DNA from: Nitrospirota bacterium
GTDB taxonomy: Bacteria > Nitrospirota > Thermodesulfovibrionia > Thermodesulfovibrionales > JdFR-85
Direction of reading: 5' to 3'
DNA: 11,145 nt
Assembly (NCBI GenBank): GCA_015485235.1
Contig: WFTX01000258.1
Span: 1-11,145 of the forward strand
Shown here: positions 6,374 to 11,145 of the stretch, in pieces
Position numbering within the stretch: the first letter of the stretch is position 1
Layout of the letters: each line of letters starts with the position of its first letter
Notes under the pieces: model-generated
The model's database searches: none
Told to the model about the DNA's origin: nothing
Seen by the model: the letters and a program-made list of their open reading frames with translations, nothing else
Made by a program: the position numbers and the translations under genes

Positions 6374-7320
6374 ATACGAAGGAAACAGTCGTAAGAATGT
6401 ATCAGCCTGGAGACGAGGAGGGGATAATCAGGCTCTTCAATTCCATCTTCCCCAGGGAGATGACCCTTGAGGAGTGGCGTTGGAAATACCTCGGGAGGGG
6501 TAATACCAAGGTGTACTCATCTGTAGCCGTCCATCCGGAGCAGGGTATAGTGGCCCATTACGGAGGGGTCCCTCACAGGATGACCTACCTGGGGCGGGAG
6601 GTACATGGCCTTGCCATAGGGGATGTTATGGTACATCCCGGATTCAGACACTTCAAGACATTCAAGAAGATGGCAGAGCTGGTTCCTGACGAGGCCGCCC
6701 GGGACGGTTTTATTCTTGGGTATGGCTTCCCGAGCGAGAGGGCACTCAGGCTCCCTGAGAAGCTGGGGCTGTATGAGAAGGTCGAAGATATTGTGGAAGC
6801 AAACAGGGATATTACTTCGAGGAACAATCTTCCACGCTTTCTCTACAAATTCTTTCCCCTTGATTACGATGATGCAAGAATAGGGAGGTTATGGGATGAG
6901 TGCAAGGGAGAAATCGGCCTGGCTGTCATAAGGGATCAGGATTACTTCAAATGGAGATACAGGGATCACCCCTTCCAGAATTATGAATTCTGGGGACTCA
7001 GGCTCAGGACCAGCACCAGGCTTACCGGCCTTGCTGTTTTGAAGAAGGAGCAGGAACGCATCCTCCTGATGGACTTTCTTTGCAGGCGTAAGCATCTGCC
7101 ACCGCTCATCATTAAGGTAGAAAACTATACCCTTTCATCCGGCAGAAAGAGGCTGACTGTCTGGATACCTCCTTACCTGGAAAAACCCTTTGAAGAAATG
7201 GGCTTTTCTACAGGGCCTGCAGGAACCTGCATCCCCAGGACCACCCATGAAAAGGGGCTCAAAAAACACGAAATTGAGGGCAGGTTCTTCTACACCTTTG
7301 GAGATACGGACTTCCAGTGA
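6370..7320 (+). CDS. GNAT-fold acyltransferase
   Basis: Predicted cytoplasmic protein of 316 residues, longer than a single GNAT domain. It starts with the family pattern VVRMYQPGDEEGIIRLFNSIFP. Around 83-100 it has IGDVMVHPGFRHFKTFKK, which corresponds to the beta4 and acetyl-CoA pyrophosphate loop region (V-x-HPxxR). GFPSERALRLPEKLGLYEK at 119-137 matches the usual position-on-neighbour segment near the end of the first domain. Residues about 185-310 form a second alpha/beta half that may be a degenerate GNAT repeat, as in tandem or Eis-like proteins. No signal peptide. ATG 6370 has only a weak ribosome site of its own, and a four-codon ORF overlaps it. Last in the plus-strand block, it may acylate an amino sugar freed by the deacetylase. 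Substrate and acyl donor are not visible; peptide or protein acylation is an alternative. Confidence 0.78.
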   Translation: MNTKETVVRMYQPGDEEGIIRLFNSIFPREMTLEEWRWKYLGRGNTKVYSSVAVHPEQGIVAHYGGVPHRMTYLGREVHGLAIGDVMVHPGFRHFKTFKKMAELVPDEAARDGFILGYGFPSERALRLPEKLGLYEKVEDIVEANRDITSRNNLPRFLYKFFPLDYDDARIGRLWDECKGEIGLAVIRDQDYFKWRYRDHPFQNYEFWGLRLRTSTRLTGLAVLKKEQERILLMDFLCRRKHLPPLIIKVENYTLSSGRKRLTVWIPPYLEKPFEEMGFSTGPAGTCIPRTTHEKGLKKHEIEGRFFYTFGDTDFQ

Positions 7321-7337
7321 AGCGGGTCCAGTGAAGC

Positions 7338-8225
7338 CTATTTCATCATTATCCTTTCGGGGTAGAGCTTTACATTCCTCTCCTTCATCAACTTGCCTAC
7401 ATACTCCTTCACCTTCTCGGACTGAACCTTCTTTATCAGTTCCTTCCGGATTCTGTCTTTAACCGCTTCAAAGGGCTGGTATCCGGCAGGCTTCTTCTCT
7501 TCAACCTTGATGATGTGATACCCGAACTTTGTCTCCACTATATCGCTCACCTCACCGGCCTTCAGAGAAAAGGCAGCATCCTCAAAGGGCTTGACCATCC
7601 TGCCCCGAGGGAAGTACCCAAGGTCTCCACCCTTTTTTGCAGAGCCGGGATCATCGGAATATTTTTCGGCAAGGGAGGCAAAATCTTCCCCCTTCTTTAT
7701 TTTTTCAAGAATCTCCTCAGCCTTTTTTCTGGCAGCCTTCTTCTCTTCAGGTGAGGCATCCTTTTTTACCTTTATGAGAATGTGCCTTGCCCTTACTTCT
7801 TCAGGTTTCTTGAACTGTTCCCTGTTAGCCTTGTAATACTGTTTCATATCATCTTCACTCACCTGTATCTTGTCAACCACCTCCCTGCTCAGGAGTTCCT
7901 TTGAGAGAAAGTCGTTCACCAGTATCTCCATTCTTCTCTTTACCTCCGGAATCCTGTCTATCCCCTTCTCCCGGGCCACCGACGAAAAGAGTTCAAGTTC
8001 CATTAGCCTCTGGAGAAATTTCTGTTGGAGTTGCCTGTTTGCCTTCACGGCATTCTGTATCTCTGTTGAATAGACCTTCAGACTCTCATAAAAGTCTTTC
8101 TGGGTAATCTTCAGGTCACCGGCAGTTGCAAGCACAGTTGAGGAATCCTCTGCACGGATCCTTTCTGCATGGAGCAACATTACAGACAACGCAATGGCCG
8201 CAAAAAAACATAAGAGCCTTCTCAT
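7338..8225 (-). CDS. Periplasmic parvulin-type peptidyl-prolyl isomerase
   Basis: Folding helper of 295 residues that isomerises X-Pro bonds in exported proteins. A signal peptide is visible (MRR, hydrophobic to about residue 18, cleavage near HA-E at 20-21 or RA-ED at 25-26). Cys6 is not in a lipobox, so it is probably soluble periplasmic. Residues 30-140 are a helical SurA-N-like chaperone region. The rotamase domain covers about 143-242, with RARHILIK at 145-152, LAEKYSDDPGSAKKGGDLGYFPRGRMVKPFEDAAF at 185-219 and the closing GYHIIKVEEK at 235-244, all PpiC/parvulin hallmarks. A Lys-rich helix ends the protein. AAAGGAGG (8236-8243) sits ten bases before the ATG. Convergent with the GNAT gene, it ends 17 bases away with no terminator between, so it is a separate unit. 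It may help fold the secreted Cys-containing proteins nearby, but such genes are general housekeeping. Confidence 0.93.
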   Translation of the reverse strand: MRRLLCFFAAIALSVMLLHAERIRAEDSSTVLATAGDLKITQKDFYESLKVYSTEIQNAVKANRQLQQKFLQRLMELELFSSVAREKGIDRIPEVKRRMEILVNDFLSKELLSREVVDKIQVSEDDMKQYYKANREQFKKPEEVRARHILIKVKKDASPEEKKAARKKAEEILEKIKKGEDFASLAEKYSDDPGSAKKGGDLGYFPRGRMVKPFEDAAFSLKAGEVSDIVETKFGYHIIKVEEKKPAGYQPFEAVKDRIRKELIKKVQSEKVKEYVGKLMKERNVKLYPERIMMK

Positions 8226-8394
8226 ATTTATTCGTCCTCCTTTGTCTTATTTGGTTGTGTAAGGATATAACTTTTTATTCAGATACCCCTTCTCCTTACC
8301 TCATCAACGGGGCAGAGGGAAAGACAACATCTGAACATAATACAATAGATAGTATTTTAGTACTTTAACATTAAAAAAGCGATAATGGCAAGGT

Positions 8395-8458
8395 GGGACT
8401 TCGTCCCTCATAGTAGGACATGCTTACACTGAAGAACCCTGCGGCACGACCGCAGTGT
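8395..8458. ncRNA. Candidate structured RNA element, family unknown
   Basis: Two clean short hairpins lie within 65 bases (GGGAC/GTCCC with a UUC loop; CTGCGG/CCGCAG with loop CACGA). There are also two alternative pairings, GTCC 8403-8406 with GGAC 8416-8419, and ACACTG with CAGTGT. Competing stems are typical of cis-regulatory RNA. On the minus strand it lies about 170 bases upstream of the PPIase start, within leader distance. Neither the strand nor transcription can be settled from sequence. Confidence 0.25.
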
Positions 8459-8531
8459 TAGCGATCCCTGCGCATATTCAATCAAGAGTCAAAGATGGAG
8501 GAATGATTTATATGATTGATAAGTTGTAACA

Positions 8532-8558
8532 GGGGAGCAGGTCTGCAACCTGCTCCCC
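8532..8558 (-). terminator. Strong terminator-like stem-loop after the 419-residue protein gene
   Basis: GGGGAGCAGGT (8532-8542) and ACCTGCTCCCC (8548-8558) are exact inverted copies with the loop CTGCA: 11 base pairs, mostly G-C. It lies 54 bases past the minus-strand stop. The following minus-strand bases (TGTTACAACTT) are only mildly T-rich, so it may be a weak terminator or a 3'-end stabilising stem. Confidence 0.55.
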
Positions 8559-8612
8559 ATTGTAGATCCGGACTCCACCTTCATGTTTCCCGTCGAAAAG
8601 CGAAAAACAGTA

Positions 8613-9872
8613 CTATTTGGCTATACAACTGACATAATACTGGCCGGACGCGTTCGATGTATTATGAATCATAATGTAATACCATCCTGAATTCGGATAA
8701 GCTATTCCTACCGTTTCACTGCTTTGACTCTGCGAACCTGTTTCTGGTTTTATATTGGCCCACATATTGTTTGCGCCAATAAGATCGCCTGTAGCATGGT
8801 CATAGTCAGAAGGCGTTGGGTAGGGCAAGCCATAACTGACTATCATATCCTGATTCGTTGTCCAGTCTCTTGTTCCCAGATACACGGCAAGTGAACTCGT
8901 TCCGGCAGGCACATTACACTTGTAATAGTTTGTACCTGTAGCAGTGATATTCTGCCAGTCAGCTTTATCTCCATTATTATTGAGTTCAACAACACCAGGA
9001 GGCTCATCACCTCCAACAGTCGCCGGGTTTACAGTGATTTTCTTGACCAGTGGCACCTTTGCACCCGTTGAATCTGTCACCTTGAAGAGAGCATCTATCT
9101 CTCCGGCGGCGGCAGGAGTCCCCTGGATGGTACATTCTGCAAGCCCGTTCTGGCCGTCTTCAGCCGTAATCACAGGGTCTATCCCGGTAGTGGTGGAGGT
9201 GGTTTTTGCACGGCATGTGAAATTATACGGGCCTGTCCCGCCTGTCACATACATCTTTACAACATAAGGGTTCCCGTTGTTGTATGCCTGGCCCTCGGTA
9301 GCAGTTGGAAGTGAAGTGATAATTACATTATTCGCATCCCTCAATTCGAGACTCATCTGCCCTCCACCATTGGGGTCGGTCACATCGAACTGGCAGGAGG
9401 CGGTGGCAGTGTTATTACAACTCTGCCCGTCGTTCGCCGTGAGGATAAGAGTATAGCTCCCCACAGATGAGGCTGTCCAGTCCCAGGTATTACCTGATAC
9501 AGTACCTCCAAGGTTGTCCGTTACCGTTACCGTATCACCATCCTGGTCAGCAGTGGTAAAGGCTGCTGTAAGTGCATCCCCTACATTTACTACACTTGCC
9601 GGACATTGATCGATTGTAATAGTCGGTTGAGTGTTGCTGCACGACGGCGGAGGGGTTGCATTGGTGGTGACTGAAATCTGGACATTACCATTCTGATCTA
9701 CAGAGATACTCTGAAGATTGTAAGGATTCCCCGGATCAGGACTGCCATCTATGGTAATGTTCACGTTCGCAGCAAAGGCACTGGTCGATGCTATTAGTAA
9801 TACCATACCGGCAATCAGCAGCATAAAGTGCACTTTTTGTAATTTCAATCGTTTCGATCTCCTCACTTTCAT
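8613..9872 (-). CDS. Secreted Ig-like and PPC-like domain protein
   Basis: Exported protein of 419 residues; no enzyme motif seen. AAAGGAGG (9878-9885) sits five bases before the ATG. The N-terminus is a long signal peptide (basic to residue 14, hydrophobic 16-30, cleavage at SAFA-A, 34-35). Mature residues about 35-75 include SISVDQNGNVQISVTTNA, followed by a Pro/Cys turn. Residues 81-165 resemble a cadherin or Ig-like module (DQDGDTVTVTDN, SVGSYTLILTANDG). Residues 170-282 resemble a putative-Ig module (TEGQAY, TGGTGPYNFTC, AGEIDALFKVTDSTG). Residues 295-419 resemble the bacterial pre-peptidase C-terminal fold: ADWQNI, a V/L-rich strand region, and SGWYYIMIHNTSNASGQYYVSC. Eight cysteines (78, 90, 152, 160, 220, 247, 319, 416) could form four disulfides. 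The PPC-like part usually trails a protease, but none is present. It is monocistronic, with its own promoter and 3' hairpin. Likely a surface or matrix protein. Confidence 0.85.
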   Translation of the reverse strand: MKVRRSKRLKLQKVHFMLLIAGMVLLIASTSAFAANVNITIDGSPDPGNPYNLQSISVDQNGNVQISVTTNATPPPSCSNTQPTITIDQCPASVVNVGDALTAAFTTADQDGDTVTVTDNLGGTVSGNTWDWTASSVGSYTLILTANDGQSCNNTATASCQFDVTDPNGGGQMSLELRDANNVIITSLPTATEGQAYNNGNPYVVKMYVTGGTGPYNFTCRAKTTSTTTGIDPVITAEDGQNGLAECTIQGTPAAAGEIDALFKVTDSTGAKVPLVKKITVNPATVGGDEPPGVVELNNNGDKADWQNITATGTNYYKCNVPAGTSSLAVYLGTRDWTTNQDMIVSYGLPYPTPSDYDHATGDLIGANNMWANIKPETGSQSQSSETVGIAYPNSGWYYIMIHNTSNASGQYYVSCIAK

Positions 9873-9917
9873 AACTGCCTCCTTTCTTAAACTTATGTAA
9901 ATTCTCTCTTTATTTCT

Positions 9918-9930
9918 ATAATAGTATTAT
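9918..9930. repeat. 13-base palindrome just downstream of the promoter
   Basis: ATAATA-G-TATTAT is perfectly symmetric and falls at roughly +8 to +20 of the minus-strand transcript, a position where a repressor could bind. It is only A/T plus one G, so chance is a real alternative. Confidence 0.25.
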
Positions 9931-9944
9931 GCAATTCCCATGCC

Positions 9945-9973
9945 ATTATAAGCATTTAATATCCGCATGTCTT
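9945..9973 (-). promoter_or_regulatory. Sigma-70-type promoter of the 419-residue secreted protein
   Basis: On the minus strand AAGACA (plus 9968-9973) and a perfect TATAAT (9945-9950) are 17 bases apart. Transcription would start near 9938, giving a leader of about 65 bases before the ATG at 9872. It is the best promoter match in the window. Confidence 0.6.
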
Positions 9974-10032
9974 CATATTTTTCAGTGATGATTTCGTTTA
10001 TGATAGCATAAAAACATCAAATGTTTCTCATT

Positions 10033-10060
10033 TTGCTTCTTTCATCCTCAGAGTTATAAT
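10033..10060 (+). promoter_or_regulatory. Possible plus-strand promoter
   Basis: TTGCTT (10033-10038) and a perfect TATAAT (10055-10060) are 16 bases apart. The -10 is ideal and the -35 weak. Transcripts would begin near 10067 and could end at the terminator at 10297-10335, giving a short RNA of about 265 bases. Confidence 0.3.
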
Positions 10061-10066
10061 AAAGTC

Positions 10067-10335
10067 CCCCATACATGACTCTTTTTCTATCTCAAACTCA
10101 TTACCAAGACAATGACGAAGTCTGTGATATGGGGAGGGTAAAGTATATTTTCATTTCTCATCCTTGTCTTGATTGTTATCTAATGAAGATGCTCGATACG
10201 AGTCCGTACCGGATAAGGAAATTTTATATCATTACATTTTTAATCGTATCGATCGCTCACAGTGCATATTCATAAGAATTCCTGATTAGAACAAACAAAA
10301 GGGGTGACACCATATGGCGTCACCCCTTTTTTGTA
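10067..10335 (+). ncRNA. Candidate small transcript between promoter and terminator
   Basis: This span runs from the predicted start of the plus-strand promoter to the T-run of the terminator. It contains a 9-bp inverted pair, TCGATACGA (10193-10201) with TCGTATCGA (10244-10252), and two short local hairpins, CTCG-ATA-CGAG (10192-10202) and TCCG-TAC-CGGA (10203-10213). It also carries a 66-codon ORF (10075-10275) with a hydrophobic C-terminus and no ribosome site. A small RNA, a leaderless small protein and plain spacer are all possible. Confidence 0.2.
10297..10335. terminator. Strong bidirectional intrinsic terminator
   Basis: AAAAGGGGTGAC (10297-10308) pairs with GTCACCCCTTTT (10319-10330). 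After one A-C mismatch the stem continues CC/GG around an ATAT loop. On the plus strand it ends in six T; on the minus strand TTTTGTTTGTT follows. It begins 22 bases past the stop of the 10353-11145 gene, and so separates that gene from the next minus-strand gene. Confidence 0.85.
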
Positions 10336-10352
10336 TATCCGGCAGTTTCAGA

Positions 10353-11145
10353 TTAACCCAGACCAGCACCAATGTCGGTCTGGTAGAAAATGTCGGTGCC
10401 GGTCCCGTTGGTGCCGACCCTCTGGAGCCACCAGCCCCATGCGGGAAGACCGTAGCTGATTGAAGCACCTCCAACACTGCTTGTTGCGTGAGTTGGTTGA
10501 CCGTTATAGAGATCCAGCCTTATCCAGCCAATGCCGAAGGTGTCTGTGCTCACACCGATCTCCACGCCGGAGTCGAGGATATCGCTTGTCACAGTGTCGT
10601 TACCAAGCTCAATCACATTCACCTCATAGCAGAGGACATTTACGACCTGCTTGACAGGTGAAAACTGCTCCGGAGTGGTAATGGTATTCTCGTTCTCATC
10701 GAAGATGTCAAACCCTATAGTAGCACCCTCTGTGAGAGAACTGGAACAGGTTGTATCCCAGAGTGAGCTATCAAGGGATTTAGTGGGGAATGTCAGCACA
10801 TAGGCCGCCTCACCAGTAGCGTCATCAAGGTTGGTATCGCTTGTGGTATTGAGAAAATACTCGGATCCTACAAACCTCTTAGTAAGTGCCCAGTTAACAG
10901 GATCGACACTGCCAATGGGAACACATGCTCCATTCACCAAATTTACCCCACTGTCAAGCTGAGGCTCGAGAACTCCCAGTCCGCCAGGAGTATCTAAACC
11001 ACAGAGAGCAAAATCGGCAAGGGCAAGGGCCCTGTAGCTGTAGAGGTCACCTGTGGTGAGGTTCTGCATGAAAAATGCACCGGCAAGAACATTGGGCACA
11101 TCATTCGCAGCATCACCTGCACTGGTTGTGGAAGGACAGGTGGTC
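10353..11145 (-). CDS. C-terminal part of an unrecognised secreted protein (runs off the window)
   Basis: 263 residues are visible. The frame is open to the window edge: upstream of an in-frame GTG at 11099 it continues with TTCPSTTSAGDAAND, so that GTG is not the true start and the N-terminus, with any signal peptide, lies outside. Composition is that of an exported protein: rich in Gly, Thr, Ser, Asn, Asp, low in Lys, and with five spaced cysteines (visible residues 3, 48, 74, 133 and 172). Recognisable stretches are AGAFFMQNLTTGDLYSYRAL near 22-41, a probable beta-sandwich stretch around 140-215 (GFDIFDENENTITTPEQF, GIGWIRLDLYNG), and a Trp/Gly-rich end (GLPAWGWWLQRVGTNGTG) before a DIGAGLG tail. 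No membrane anchor or sorting signal is seen. I do not recognise the family. Its strong terminator makes it the last gene of its transcript. Confidence 0.75.
   Translation of the reverse strand, partial: TTCPSTTSAGDAANDVPNVLAGAFFMQNLTTGDLYSYRALALADFALCGLDTPGGLGVLEPQLDSGVNLVNGACVPIGSVDPVNWALTKRFVGSEYFLNTTSDTNLDDATGEAAYVLTFPTKSLDSSLWDTTCSSSLTEGATIGFDIFDENENTITTPEQFSPVKQVVNVLCYEVNVIELGNDTVTSDILDSGVEIGVSTDTFGIGWIRLDLYNGQPTHATSSVGGASISYGLPAWGWWLQRVGTNGTGTDIFYQTDIGAGLG

Larger units (their letters stand above)
8226..8612. other. Non-coding region with several hairpins
   Basis: No ORF with coding character. The left 100 bases should contain the PpiC-gene promoter, but I find no convincing -35/-10 pair. 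Bases 8395-8407 form GGGAC-TTC-GTCCC. Bases 8439-8455 form CTGCGG-CACGA-CCGCAG, competing with ACACTG (8426-8431) pairing to CAGTGT (8453-8458). Bases 8532-8558 form a strong 11-bp stem. The cluster at 8390-8460 looks like a structured RNA element or leader, but it matches no riboswitch consensus I can recall. Confidence 0.45.
9873..10352. other. AT-rich intergenic region between two secreted-protein genes
   Basis: No confident gene. It contains the minus-strand promoter of the 419-residue protein gene (9945-9973), a small perfect palindrome at 9918-9930, a possible plus-strand promoter at 10033-10060, a possible small plus-strand transcript with paired segments at 10193-10252, and a bidirectional terminator near 10297-10335. 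A 66-codon plus-strand ORF (10075-10275) lacks a ribosome site and is doubtful. Confidence 0.5.

Noticed and set aside
8343..8475. Integron attC site or known riboswitch
   Set aside because: TTTAAC on the left and GTTAGCG on the right faintly resemble attC core sites, but the arms between do not pair as required and no integrase or cassette genes are present. Known riboswitch core sequences are absent.
10075..10275. 66-codon plus-strand ORF as a definite gene
   Set aside because: No ribosome site, an ordinary length for chance in AT-rich DNA, and no recognisable domain. Kept only as part of a candidate transcript.
11097..11099. GTG as the start of the right-edge gene
   Set aside because: The frame is open to the window edge, there is no signal peptide after the GTG although the protein looks secreted, and no ribosome site precedes it.

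Overview
The window looks like a chromosomal piece of a Gram-negative, probably environmental bacterium. Every secreted-protein gene has a Sec signal peptide or a secreted-protein composition, and the centre carries a Wzm/Wzt polysaccharide exporter, which implies an outer membrane. The gene content (LmbE-type deacetylase, Wzm/Wzt, radical SAM/SPASM protein, GNAT, parvulin, and large secreted proteins with SBBP-like, InlB-like and PPC-like modules) would suit Nitrospirota or Desulfobacterota. I infer this from gene style only. I see no rRNA, tRNA, CRISPR array, transposase or phage gene.

Layout. (1) 1-254: no convincing gene, with a terminator-like hairpin at 163-197. (2) 255-2339, minus: a 694-residue secreted protein with about eight roughly 51-residue propeller-type repeats, an InlB-type B-repeat and an unrecognised C-terminal domain. 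(3) 2340-2503: a divergent promoter region with a perfect 8-bp inverted repeat over the minus-strand -10. (4) 2504-7320, plus: a five-gene surface-polysaccharide block of PIG-L/LmbE deacetylase, ABC-2 permease (Wzm), ABC ATPase with a Wzt-type C-terminal domain, radical SAM/SPASM protein and GNAT-type acyltransferase. (5) 7338-8225, minus: a periplasmic parvulin-type PPIase, tail-to-tail with the GNAT gene. (6) 8226-8612: a non-coding stretch with several hairpins. (7) 8613-9872, minus: a 419-residue secreted protein with two Ig-like modules and a PPC-like end. (8) 9873-10352: a non-coding stretch with a good minus-strand promoter, a possible plus-strand small transcript and a strong bidirectional terminator. 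(9) 10353-11145, minus: the C-terminal 263 residues of a secreted protein of unknown function that runs off the window.

How the genes may work together. Wzm and Wzt would export a finished lipid-linked glycan across the inner membrane, and the Wzt C-terminal domain would recognise that glycan. The deacetylase can free an amino group on an N-acetylated sugar and the GNAT protein can acylate an amine, so the two could swap an acyl group on the exported sugar. The radical SAM/SPASM protein, whose start overlaps the wzt stop codon, is the least explained member and the best candidate for an undescribed modification. This pathway is inference; the families and their arrangement are visible in the sequence. 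The flanking secreted proteins are probably surface or matrix proteins, and the parvulin is a plausible folding helper for exported proteins.
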